From an uncultured Campylobacteraceae bacterium (lineage in GTDB: Bacteria > Campylobacterota > Campylobacteria > Campylobacterales > Arcobacteraceae), in NCBI GenBank assembly GCA_913057765.1, contig CAJXPH010000100.1:1-9265 (forward strand): a stretch of DNA of 9,265 bases, in the 5' to 3' direction. A program made the position numbers and the translations under genes. Below are positions 1 to 6,280 of this stretch, piece by piece (positions within the stretch are counted from its first letter, which is position 1; every line of letters begins with the position of its first letter). The notes under the pieces were generated by a model that ran no database searches, was not told the origin of the DNA, and saw only the letters and a program-made list of their open reading frames with translations.

Positions 1-46
1 AGATCCTCTCTGGTCTCGTGGGCTCGGAGATGTGTATAAGAGACAG
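1..46 (+). other. Nextera i7 adapter remnant (artificial sequence)
   Basis: This is library adapter, not genome. Positions 1-4 (AGAT) are the tail of the P7 primer. Positions 5-12 (CCTCTCTG) are an i7 barcode, the reverse complement of the Nextera N708 index read CAGAGAGG. Positions 13-27 are GTCTCGTGGGCTCGG, and positions 28-46 are the 19-base Tn5 mosaic end AGATGTGTATAAGAGACAG. Genomic sequence starts at about 47. The identification is from memory of the adapter sequences, but all the parts match exactly and in the right order. Confidence 0.98.
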
Positions 47-72
47 ATATATAAGTGAAAAATAGTTAAATA

Positions 73-87
73 ATACTAATTTAGTAT
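73..87. repeat. 15-bp palindrome upstream of the metY promoter
   Basis: ATACTAATTTAGTAT reads as two perfect 7-base arms around a central T at position 80. It lies 30 bases upstream of the -35 box of the metY promoter. It could be a regulator site or part of an upstream element, but palindromes of this length in DNA this AT-rich can arise by chance. Confidence 0.3.
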
Positions 88-92
88 AGAAT

Positions 93-132
93 ATTGATTT
101 AATTACAATTAATTTACTTGACATTGATTTAA
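93..132. promoter_or_regulatory. Candidate operator: 10-bp direct repeat ATTGATTTAA, 30-bp period
   Basis: ATTGATTTAA occurs at 93-102 and again, identically, at 123-132, an offset of 30 bases, or about three helical turns. The second copy begins at the last base of the -35 box and covers most of the -35/-10 spacer, so a protein bound there would interfere with RNA polymerase. A short inverted repeat, TTAATT-AC-AATTAA (99-112), overlaps the first copy. The obvious candidate ligand is the Rrf2-family regulator encoded second in this operon. That link is inference only. Confidence 0.4.
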
Positions 133-146
133 AAATATATTACAAT
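118..146 (+). promoter_or_regulatory. Sigma70-like promoter of the sulfur assimilation operon
   Basis: A perfect -35 box TTGACA (118-123) is followed after exactly 17 bases by TACAAT (141-146), which matches the -10 consensus at five of six positions. Transcription would start near 153, leaving a leader of about 34 bases before the metY start codon. The leader includes the ribosome binding site AAGGA at 176-180. A consensus -35 box is notable, because many Campylobacterota promoters lack one. Confidence 0.8.
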
Positions 147-186
147 TTCAACATACAAATTCAAAAACAATAAAAAAGGAAGCAAA

Positions 187-1455
187 ATGCAAAAAGAAAC
201 AATTGCAGTACATGGAGGCTATAACAACAAAGAGGGTTATGGTTCAATGTCTGTTCCAATTGCTCAAACAACTGCTTATGCATTTAGAGATGCAGAGCAT
301 GCAGCAAACTTATTTGCACTTAAAGAGTTAGGGCCAATCTATACAAGATTAAATAACCCTACTACTGATGTTTTAGAACAAAGACTAGCACAACTTGAAG
401 GTGGAGCTGGAGCACTTTGTGTTTCATCTGGTCAATCTGCAATTTTTTATGCAATTGCAAACGTTGCTGAAGCTGGTGATAATATTATTATCTCTGATAA
501 ATTATATGGTGGAGCAGTTACATTATTAACTCATACTATTAAAAGATTTGGAATAAATGCAAAAATATTTAAAAGTGAAGATGCTTCTGATTTAGAAGGT
601 TTAATTGATGAAAATACAAAAGCTATTTTCTTTGAATCATTATCTAACCCACAAATTGCCATTGCAGATATTGAAAAAATAGTTGAAATCGGACAAAGAA
701 ATGGTGTTTTAACTATTTGTGATAATACAGTTGCTACAGCAGCTTTATTTAATCCAATTTCTTGGGGTGTTGATGTTGTTGTTCATTCAACTTCAAAATA
801 TATAAATGGTCAAGGTACAACAATCGGTGGGGTAATTATTGAAAGAGATGGTTTAGCTGAATTCTTTAAAGCAAACTCAAAAAGATACAATAACTTTACT
901 GAGCCAGATGCTTCATATCATGGTTTAGTTTATACTGACATTCCATTACCAAACTTTACACTAAGAGCTAGATTATCGTTAGCAAGAGACATTGGAGCAG
1001 TACAATCTCCTCATAACTCTTGGTTATTAATACAAACACTAGAAACTTTAGCATTAAGAGTTGATAAACACTCTGACAATGCTTTAGTAATTGCAAATTT
1101 TTTAGAGTCTCATCCAAAAGTTAAAGCAGTTAACTACCCAGGATTAGAATCTAATAGCCAATATGCAAAAGCACAAAAATATTTTAAAGATGGTAAAGCA
1201 TCTGGACTTATCTCATTTGAAGTTAATTCATATGATGAAGCAAAAGCAGTAATTGATAGCGCAAAACTATTTAGTGTTGTTGTAAACATTGGTGATTCTA
1301 AATCATTAATCGTACACCCAGCATCTACTACTCACTCTCAAATGAATGAAGAAGAGTTAGTTGGAGCAGGAATTAATTCAACAACAGTTAGATTATCAAT
1401 TGGATTAGAAAATACAGCTGATTTAATTGAAGATTTAGAACAAGCATTAAGTTAG
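187..1455 (+). CDS. metY: O-acetylhomoserine sulfhydrylase (aminocarboxypropyltransferase), PLP-dependent
   Basis: This cytoplasmic enzyme makes homocysteine from O-acetylhomoserine and sulfide, and some members also act on O-acetylserine. The 422-residue protein is a full-length Cys/Met-metabolism PLP enzyme. Visible features are YTRLNNPT at 52-59 (the neighbouring subunit's phosphate contact), SSGQSA at 80-85, the cofactor aspartate in CDN at 178-180, and the Schiff-base Lys204 in HSTSKYI. The wording around Lys204 (GVDVVVHSTSKY, then GQGTTIGG), the insert near residues 235-255 and the length above 420 fit sulfhydrylases better than cystathionine gamma-synthase or beta-lyase, which are about 380-400. 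The start has AAGGA (176-180) seven bases upstream. It is the first gene of the operon. Its stop codon overlaps the ribosome binding site of the next gene, suggesting coupled translation. The position beside sulfate reduction genes fits direct sulfhydrylation. Main uncertainty: substrate preference. Confidence 0.93.
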   Translation: MQKETIAVHGGYNNKEGYGSMSVPIAQTTAYAFRDAEHAANLFALKELGPIYTRLNNPTTDVLEQRLAQLEGGAGALCVSSGQSAIFYAIANVAEAGDNIIISDKLYGGAVTLLTHTIKRFGINAKIFKSEDASDLEGLIDENTKAIFFESLSNPQIAIADIEKIVEIGQRNGVLTICDNTVATAALFNPISWGVDVVVHSTSKYINGQGTTIGGVIIERDGLAEFFKANSKRYNNFTEPDASYHGLVYTDIPLPNFTLRARLSLARDIGAVQSPHNSWLLIQTLETLALRVDKHSDNALVIANFLESHPKVKAVNYPGLESNSQYAKAQKYFKDGKASGLISFEVNSYDEAKAVIDSAKLFSVVVNIGDSKSLIVHPASTTHSQMNEEELVGAGINSTTVRLSIGLENTADLIEDLEQALS

Positions 1456-1465
1456 GAATAATTAA

Positions 1466-1879
1466 ATGCCGTTAATTTCAACAAAAGGTGTATATGGTTT
1501 AACTGCCATGTACGAGCTTAGCAAACATAAAAAGGAATCTCCTATGCAAATCAAAGAGATTTCTTCAAATGCAAGCATCCCACAAAATTACTTAGAGCAA
1601 CTTTTAAGTAAACTTAGAAGAGCTGAACTTGTAAAAAGTATCAGAGGAGCTAAGGGTGGATATGTTTTAGCTAGGAAACCAGAAGATATTTTAGTAAAAG
1701 ATATTCTTATGGCGTTAGAAGATGATTTAAAAATCATTGATAATAAAGCTGAGAATCCAATATTAAATATTTTCTTTGATGATGCTAAAAAGAGCATGAA
1801 AAGTATTTTTGATATCAATCTAGCAAAGTTAGATGATTATCAAGAAAAATATAACGAATTTTTACATTACAGTATATAG
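1466..1879 (+). CDS. Rrf2-family transcriptional regulator, CymR-like
   Basis: This is a 137-residue DNA-binding regulator. The N-terminal STKGVYGLTAMYEL (5-18) is the hallmark opening of the Rrf2 family. A winged helix-turn-helix follows, with recognition region around 29-52 and wing SIRGAKGGYVLAR at 58-70. The C-terminal half (90-130) is a helical dimerisation region. There is not a single cysteine, so the IscR/NsrR type of iron-sulfur cluster is impossible. In this, and in the segment YLEQLLSKLRRAELVKSIRG (42-61), it resembles Bacillus CymR, which represses cysteine and sulfur genes when complexed with CysK. The last residue is Ile137, in HYSI. A C-terminal isoleucine is what serine acetyltransferase inserts into the CysK active site. 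cysK is the next gene, 13 bases downstream. Translation starts eight bases after AGGA (1454-1457), which overlaps the metY stop. I infer a feedback regulator of this operon that senses cysteine or O-acetylserine through CysK. Family assignment is firm; the mechanism is not shown. Confidence 0.88.
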   Translation: MPLISTKGVYGLTAMYELSKHKKESPMQIKEISSNASIPQNYLEQLLSKLRRAELVKSIRGAKGGYVLARKPEDILVKDILMALEDDLKIIDNKAENPILNIFFDDAKKSMKSIFDINLAKLDDYQEKYNEFLHYSI

Positions 1880-1885
1880 AAAGGA
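1880..1885 (+). promoter_or_regulatory. Ribosome binding site that sets the cysK start
   Basis: AAAGGA lies seven bases before the ATG at 1893, immediately after the stop codon of the regulator gene. It supports that ATG over the in-frame ATG at 1833, which would overlap the regulator gene by 47 bases, has no comparable site and would add 20 residues unlike any CysK N-terminus. Confidence 0.85.
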
Positions 1886-1892
1886 TACGAAA

Positions 1893-2819
1893 ATGAATTA
1901 CGCAAAAAATGTTACAGAATTAATTGGAAATACACCATTGGTACAACTTCAAGCATCAAGTAAAAGAAGTGGGGCTACAGTTTTAGGAAAATGTGAATTT
2001 ATGAACCCAACACATTCAGTTAAAGATAGAATTGGTACTAATATGATCAAAACTGCTTTAGAGGAAGGTTTAATTAAAGAAGGAACAACAGTATTTGAAC
2101 CAACAAGTGGAAATACTGGGATTGCTTTAGCTTCTATTTGTGCAGGTCTTGGAATTAAATTAGTTCTTACAATGCCTTCTTCAATGAGTATTGAAAGAAG
2201 AAAACTTCTTAAAGCGTTAGGTGCAGAACTTGTACTTACAGAACCAGAAAAAGGTATGAAGGGTGCTGTTGATAAAGCAAACGAATTAGCTGAACAAACA
2301 GAAAATTCATTTGTTCCTCAACAATTTAACAATGGTGCAAATCCAGATATCCATAGAAAAACTACTGCAAAAGAAATTTTAGCAGATACTGATGGAAAAA
2401 TTGACATTTTAGTTGCAGCTATTGGTACAGGGGGAACTATTACAGGTACTGGTGAAGTTTTAAAAGCTCATAACCCAGATATTCAAGTAATTGCTGTTGA
2501 ACCAGAAGCATCACCTGTATTAAGTGGTGGAAAACCAGGACCACATAGAATTCAAGGTATTGGAGCAGGTTTCGTACCAGGTGTACTTAATACTGTTATT
2601 TATGATGAAGTTGTTCAAGTAAGTAACGAAGATGCAATTGAAACTTCTAGAAAACTAGCATCTGAAGAAGGATTATTAGTTGGTGTATCTGCTGGTGCAA
2701 ATGTATTTATTGCAGAGCAAATTGCAGCAAGACCTGAAAATAAAGGAAAAGTTATTGTTACTATTCTTTGTGATACAGGTGAGAGATATTTAAGTTCAGG
2801 ATTATATGACGATGAGTAG
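1893..2819 (+). CDS. cysK: Cysteine synthase A (O-acetylserine thiol-lyase)
   Basis: This enzyme makes L-cysteine and acetate from O-acetylserine and sulfide in the cytoplasm, using PLP. The protein has 308 residues, typical for CysK. It opens with the conserved NVTELIGNTPLV (6-17). NPTHSVKDR (38-46) holds the PLP Lys44. TSGNTG (71-76) is the substrate-binding loop, GTGGTITG (178-185) binds the cofactor phosphate, HRIQGIGAGF (218-227) is characteristic of CysK/CysM, and Ser266 in GVSAG contacts the pyridine nitrogen. The start is chosen by its ribosome binding site and by the family N-terminus. It follows the Rrf2 regulator closely, which suggests that the two products work as a pair. No serine acetyltransferase gene is in the window, so O-acetylserine must come from elsewhere. 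CysM is an alternative, but the HRIQGIGAGF and SVKDR contexts fit CysK better. Confidence 0.95.
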   Translation: MNYAKNVTELIGNTPLVQLQASSKRSGATVLGKCEFMNPTHSVKDRIGTNMIKTALEEGLIKEGTTVFEPTSGNTGIALASICAGLGIKLVLTMPSSMSIERRKLLKALGAELVLTEPEKGMKGAVDKANELAEQTENSFVPQQFNNGANPDIHRKTTAKEILADTDGKIDILVAAIGTGGTITGTGEVLKAHNPDIQVIAVEPEASPVLSGGKPGPHRIQGIGAGFVPGVLNTVIYDEVVQVSNEDAIETSRKLASEEGLLVGVSAGANVFIAEQIAARPENKGKVIVTILCDTGERYLSSGLYDDE

Positions 2820-2827
2820 AAACTCAT

Positions 2828-2853
2828 CCTCGTATGACCTTTAACATATGAGG
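2828..2853 (+). promoter_or_regulatory. Hairpin covering the ribosome binding site of the DUF2061 gene
   Basis: CCTCGTATG (2828-2836) can pair with CATATGAGG (2845-2853) around an 8-base loop, giving nine pairs, one of them G-U. The 3' arm contains TGAGG, most of the ribosome binding site (TGAGGT, 2849-2854) for the gene starting at 2862. If formed, it would limit translation initiation of that gene. A second small hairpin, GATGAG-TAGAAA-CTCATC (2811-2816 with 2823-2828), sits just upstream over the cysK stop codon and shares one base with it, so the two could compete. There is no T-run, so this is not a good terminator. Ribosomes finishing cysK would probably disturb the structure. Confidence 0.5.
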
Positions 2854-2861
2854 TAAAAATT

Positions 2862-3086
2862 ATGGCAGAAAAAGCATATAGATCTGTAGCCAAAACCGTT
2901 TCTTGGCGTACAGTTGGAACTCTTGATACGGTTATTATCTCATACTTCATTACTGGTAATCTAAAAATGGCGGCGTCAATAGGTTCAATAGAATTATTTA
3001 CAAAAATGTTTCTTTATTATTTTCATGAAAGAGCTTGGAATAAAATCTCTTTTGGAAAAAGCAAAGAACCTGATTATCAGATTTAG
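2862..3086 (+). CDS. DUF2061 family small membrane protein
   Basis: This is a 74-residue protein of the DUF2061 family, whose biochemical function is not known to me. The family pattern is clear: RSVAKTVSWRTVGTLDT (7-23) at the N-terminus and YYFHERAWNKI (52-62) near the C-terminus. Between them lie two hydrophobic stretches, about 18-33 and 36-54, joined by the short turn TGNLKM. This predicts a two-pass inner-membrane hairpin with both basic ends in the cytoplasm. There is no signal peptide and no cysteine. The ribosome binding site TGAGGT (2849-2854) supports the start and lies in a hairpin. The gene sits between cysK and cysH in a sulfate assimilation operon, which suggests a role in sulfur uptake or delivery, but nothing in its sequence shows one. 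It is too short to be a transporter alone unless it forms oligomers. Confidence 0.85.
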   Translation: MAEKAYRSVAKTVSWRTVGTLDTVIISYFITGNLKMAASIGSIELFTKMFLYYFHERAWNKISFGKSKEPDYQI

Positions 3087-3105
3087 TTAATTTAGAAGGT
3101 AATAA

Positions 3106-3801
3106 ATGGATATTAATAGTTTAAACAAAAAATTCAAAGGTGTTAAACCTGAAGAAATTTTAGAGTACTTTATCAAAGAATATGGTCAAGAAACAGCCCT
3201 TTCAAGTAGTTTAGGAGCAGAAGACCAAGTATTAACAGATATGATTTTTAAAATTGATAAAAGTGCAAATGTATTTACATTAGATACAGGAAGATTACAT
3301 CCTGAAACTTATGATGTAATGGATGCAACAAACCTGAAATATGGTGTTAAATTAAACGTATTTTTTCCGATTAATTCGGATGTAGAAAAATTATATGAAA
3401 CTCAAGGTATCAATGGACACTTTGAGAGTATAGAGAAAAGAAAAAACTGTTGTGGTATTAGAAAAATGGAACCACTTAAAAGAGCATTAGCACCTTTAAA
3501 AGTTTGGATAACAGGCTTAAGAGCAGCTCAAAGTGTAACAAGAACTGATATGCCAATAGTTGAATATGATGAAAACTTTAAAGTTATCAAAGTAAATCCT
3601 TTGATTAACTGGAGTGAAGATGATGTTTGGGATTACATTAAATCAAACAATGTGCCATATAACAAACTTCACGATCAAGGCTATCCAAGTATTGGATGTG
3701 CACCCTGTACACGGCCAGTTAAAGCTGGTGAAGATATTAGAAGTGGACGTTGGTGGTGGGAAAACCCTGAGCACAAAGAGTGTGGGTTACACGCAAAATA
3801 G
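3106..3801 (+). CDS. cysH: Assimilatory adenylyl-sulfate (APS) reductase, iron-sulfur type
   Basis: This enzyme reduces adenylyl sulfate to sulfite and AMP with electrons from thioredoxin or glutaredoxin. The protein has 231 residues. The nucleotide-binding PP-loop SSSLGAED spans 33-40 and TLDTGRLHPET spans 58-68. A pair Cys115-Cys116 (KNCCGIRK) and a second pair Cys198-Cys201 (IGCAPCTRP) form the [4Fe-4S] site that separates APS-using enzymes from the cluster-free PAPS reductases of enteric bacteria. The C-terminal ECGLH (225-229) carries the catalytic Cys226, which forms the thiosulfonate intermediate. The cluster thus predicts APS as the main substrate, in agreement with the absence of an APS kinase domain or gene in this window. 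The ribosome binding site is AGAAGGT (3094-3100). The gene follows the DUF2061 gene by 19 bases. A dissimilatory role is excluded by the family. Confidence 0.95.
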   Translation: MDINSLNKKFKGVKPEEILEYFIKEYGQETALSSSLGAEDQVLTDMIFKIDKSANVFTLDTGRLHPETYDVMDATNLKYGVKLNVFFPINSDVEKLYETQGINGHFESIEKRKNCCGIRKMEPLKRALAPLKVWITGLRAAQSVTRTDMPIVEYDENFKVIKVNPLINWSEDDVWDYIKSNNVPYNKLHDQGYPSIGCAPCTRPVKAGEDIRSGRWWWENPEHKECGLHAK

Positions 3802-3885
3802 TTGAAAATATTGATGAAATCAAACTTTTAATTTGATTGATTCAAAAAATTAAAACATTTATATAAATTAATGGGATGATAAATA
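3802..3885 (+). promoter_or_regulatory. 84-bp intergenic gap before cysD: small hairpin and possible weak promoter
   Basis: This is the longest gap inside the operon. AATCAAA (3818-3824) can pair with TTTGATT (3832-3838) around a 7-base loop. No T-run follows, so a terminator is unlikely, and it may equally be an operator-like inverted repeat. ATTGATTCAA at 3836-3845 differs by one base from the repeat found at the metY promoter. A possible -10 box TATAAA (3862-3867) lies 19 bases after TTGATT (3837-3842), a weak internal promoter at best. The likely ribosome binding site for cysD is the modest TGGGAT (3872-3877). A second promoter for cysDN-sir is possible but unproven. Confidence 0.35.
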
Positions 3886-4809
3886 ATGAATAATACAGAA
3901 ATAAGTCCAGAGAGACTTACACATTTAAAACAGTTAGAGGCTGAATCTATGCACATCATGAGAGAGGTTATTGCGGAATTTCAAAACCCTGCAATGCTTT
4001 ACTCAGTAGGAAAAGATTCTTCTGTAATGTTACATATTTTACAAAAAGCCTTTTATCCAGCGCCTCCACCTCTTCCTTTAGTTCATGTTGATACAAAGTG
4101 GAAGTTCAAAGAGATGATTGAATTTAGAGACAACCGTGCAAAAGAAGTTGGTATGGAATTAATTACTTACTCAAATCCAAAAGGAATTGAGATGGATATA
4201 TCTCCTTTTACTCATGGTTCAGCAGTTCATACAGATATTATGAAAACTGAAGGTCTTAAACAAATGCTTAATATGCAAAAATTTGACGCAGTTTTTGGTG
4301 GAGCTAGACGTGATGAAGAAAAATCTAGAGCTAAAGAAAGAATTTATTCATTTAGAGATGAAAATCATAGATGGGATCCAAAAAACCAAAGACCAGAATT
4401 ATGGAATATTTATAATGGAAGACATACAAAAGGTGAGTCTATTAGAGTTTTCCCTATATCAAACTGGACAGAACTTGATGTTTGGCAATATATCTATTTA
4501 GAAGGGATTCCTATTCCTGATTTATATTTCTCGAAAGAAAGAGAAGTTGTAGAATATATGGGTACAAAAATCATGGTTGATGATGAAAGAATGCCAGAAG
4601 AACTTAGAAAAACTGCAAAAAAAGAGAAAGTTAGATTTAGAACACTTGGGTGTTATCCTCTAACTGGAGCAGTAAATTCAGAAGCTTCAACTCTACCTGA
4701 GATTATTCAAGAGATGTTGGTTTGTACAACAAGTGAAAGACAAGGAAGATTGATAGATAGTGATGGTGACGCATCAATGGAAAAGAAAAAACAAGAGGGG
4801 TACTTCTAG
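3886..4809 (+). CDS. cysD: Sulfate adenylyltransferase small subunit
   Basis: CysD is the adenylyl-transferring subunit of ATP sulfurylase. With the GTPase CysN it converts ATP and sulfate to APS and pyrophosphate in the cytoplasm. The protein has 307 residues, close to the usual 300 or so. The modified PP-loop SVGKDSS (40-46) binds ATP. HVDTKWKF (67-74), FGGARRDEEKSRAKERI (137-153) and FPISNWTELDVWQYI (189-203) are hallmark blocks of the family, and the C-terminal region ends in KKKQEGYF. The MNNTEISPERLTHLKQLE start agrees with known CysD N-termini. The gene ends one base before the cysN ATG, the coupled arrangement expected for two subunits of one complex. It resembles CysH in fold but not in sequence motifs, and lacks cluster cysteines. 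Confidence 0.96.
   Translation: MNNTEISPERLTHLKQLEAESMHIMREVIAEFQNPAMLYSVGKDSSVMLHILQKAFYPAPPPLPLVHVDTKWKFKEMIEFRDNRAKEVGMELITYSNPKGIEMDISPFTHGSAVHTDIMKTEGLKQMLNMQKFDAVFGGARRDEEKSRAKERIYSFRDENHRWDPKNQRPELWNIYNGRHTKGESIRVFPISNWTELDVWQYIYLEGIPIPDLYFSKEREVVEYMGTKIMVDDERMPEELRKTAKKEKVRFRTLGCYPLTGAVNSEASTLPEIIQEMLVCTTSERQGRLIDSDGDASMEKKKQEGYF
4794..4800 (+). promoter_or_regulatory. Ribosome binding site that sets the cysN start
   Basis: AGAGGGG, inside the last codons of cysD, lies ten bases before the ATG at 4811. The in-frame ATG at 4760 would overlap cysD by 50 bases and add 17 basic residues (MMVTHQWKRKNKRGTSR) with no counterpart in CysN, so 4811 is preferred. The 10-base spacing is a little long, which fits translational coupling with the cysD stop at 4807-4809. 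Confidence 0.75.
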
Positions 4810-4810
4810 A

Positions 4811-6277
4811 ATGGCACACCAATCAGATTTAATAGCAGAAAATATAGAACAATATTTAAAAGAACATGAAAATAAAGAGATACTAAGATTTATTACTTGT
4901 GGATCAGTAGATGATGGTAAAAGTACATTAATCGGAAGATTATTATACGATTCAAAAATGATTTTTGAAGACCAATTAGCTGCAATTGAACAAGATTCTA
5001 AAAAATCTGGAACAACAGGTGATAAAATTGACTTGGCACTTTTAGTTGATGGACTAGCTTCTGAGAGAGAACAAGGTATCACTATTGATGTTGCTTATAG
5101 ATTTTTCTCAACTGAGAAAAGAAAGTTTATCATTGCAGATACTCCAGGACATGAACAATACACGAGAAATATGGCAACAGGAGCATCAACTGCTGATGTA
5201 GCTATAATCTTAATTGATGCAAGACAAGGGATTTTAACTCAAACTAAAAGACACTCTTATATTGCTTCATTATTAGGTATTAAAAACCTAATCGTTGCTA
5301 TTAATAAAATGGACTTAGTTGATTTTTCACAAGATACTTTTGAAGAGATCAAAAAAGGATATCAAGAGATTATTCCTAATCTTCCACATAATGAAGATAT
5401 CAATTTTGAGTATATTCCTCTTTCAGCACTTGATGGAGATAATATTCTTACAAACTCACCAAAATGTTCTTGGTATGAGGGTCTTCCTCTTATGAAGTTA
5501 TTAGATGCTGTTCCTATCCATCATGATGAAAATGATGACTTTAGATTGCCAGTTCAATATGTTTCAAGGCCTCACCTTAACTTTAGAGGTTTTTCTGGAA
5601 CGATTGCTAGTGGTACTATTAGTGTTGGTGACGAAATCACAGTATTACCTTCAAGAAAAACATCAGTTGTAAAATCAATAGTTTCAAATGAAATTAAAGA
5701 TTTAAGACCTATTGGAAAAGATGAGACAGTTGAAACTATGGAAACTGCATTTGCACCTATGGCTACAACACTTACACTAAAAGATGAAATTGATATTTCA
5801 AGAGGCGATATGATTGTAAAATCAAGCTCAATTCCTCATGTATCAAATAAACTTGAAGTAATGGTTGTATGGATGGATGAAAAAAAGCTAGAGCTTGATA
5901 GTAATTATATTATTAAAAGATCAACTTCTGTAATCAATGGAACATTTAAGAAAATTGATTATAAAAAAGATGCTAATAGTTTTGAGGAGATTCAAACAGA
6001 TTCTTTAGTACTTAATGATATTGCAAAATGTACTCTATCTTTAGATAGACAAATTGCTGTTGATCCATATAATGAAAACAGACATACAGGAAGTTTTATC
6101 ATCATAGATAGATATACAAACTCAACAGTAGGTGCAGGTATGATTTTATCTTCAGTTGCAAATGAAGATGTGGATAAAGATGAAAAACTTAGAGTTTATA
6201 CAAAAGCAGAGATCGAGCTGAATACGTATATTAGAAGTAATTACCCTGAATGGGAATGTAAAGAAATTCTAGGATAA
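4811..6277 (+). CDS. cysN: Sulfate adenylyltransferase large subunit, GTPase
   Basis: CysN couples GTP hydrolysis to APS formation by CysD. The 488-residue protein is an elongation-factor-type GTPase. G1 is GSVDDGKST (31-39), the switch I region has EREQGITID (85-93), G3 is DTPGHEQYTRNM (110-121) and G4 is NKMD (165-168); G5 is probably the SAL of IPLSALDGD (about 206-214). Two beta-barrel domains follow to the C-terminus. The protein stops after these domains and has no fused CysC APS kinase, so the gene product makes APS but cannot phosphorylate it. This matches the APS-type CysH upstream. The start is 1 base after the cysD stop, and the next gene starts 3 bases after this stop, so cysD, cysN and the sulfite reductase gene are almost certainly co-translated. 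EF-Tu and NodQ were considered; the YDSK context of G1 and the pairing with cysD settle it. Confidence 0.96.
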   Translation: MAHQSDLIAENIEQYLKEHENKEILRFITCGSVDDGKSTLIGRLLYDSKMIFEDQLAAIEQDSKKSGTTGDKIDLALLVDGLASEREQGITIDVAYRFFSTEKRKFIIADTPGHEQYTRNMATGASTADVAIILIDARQGILTQTKRHSYIASLLGIKNLIVAINKMDLVDFSQDTFEEIKKGYQEIIPNLPHNEDINFEYIPLSALDGDNILTNSPKCSWYEGLPLMKLLDAVPIHHDENDDFRLPVQYVSRPHLNFRGFSGTIASGTISVGDEITVLPSRKTSVVKSIVSNEIKDLRPIGKDETVETMETAFAPMATTLTLKDEIDISRGDMIVKSSSIPHVSNKLEVMVVWMDEKKLELDSNYIIKRSTSVINGTFKKIDYKKDANSFEEIQTDSLVLNDIAKCTLSLDRQIAVDPYNENRHTGSFIIIDRYTNSTVGAGMILSSVANEDVDKDEKLRVYTKAEIELNTYIRSNYPEWECKEILG

Positions 6278-6280
6278 ATT

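Noticed and set aside
1466..1879. IscR or NsrR identity for the Rrf2 protein
   Set aside because: These need cysteine ligands for an iron-sulfur cluster, and the protein has none. No isc or nitric oxide genes are nearby.
1833..1892. Longer cysK start at 1833
   Set aside because: It overlaps the regulator gene, lacks a ribosome binding site and adds 20 residues not seen in CysK; AAAGGA before 1893 marks the real start.
2811..2828. GATGAG/CTCATC hairpin as a terminator after cysK
   Set aside because: It has only six pairs and no T-run, and the next gene follows closely on the same strand.
2615..2950. 111-codon reverse-strand reading frame over the end of cysK
   Set aside because: It is antisense to conserved cysK and DUF2061 coding sequence, has no recognisable protein features and no gene-like context.
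3106..3801. PAPS reductase
   Set aside because: Cysteine pairs 115/116 and 198/201 form the cluster site typical of APS reductases, and no APS kinase is seen.
3614..3805. Short forward frame inside the cysH 3' end
   Set aside because: It is an out-of-frame shadow of the conserved CysH cluster region; the cysH frame carries all the motifs.
4760..4810. Longer cysN start at 4760
   Set aside because: It overlaps cysD by 50 bases and adds a basic tail foreign to CysN. The ATG at 4811 is coupled to the cysD stop.
4774..5082. 102-codon reverse-strand reading frame over the start of cysN
   Set aside because: It mirrors the conserved CysN GTPase motifs and shows no domain or upstream signals of its own.
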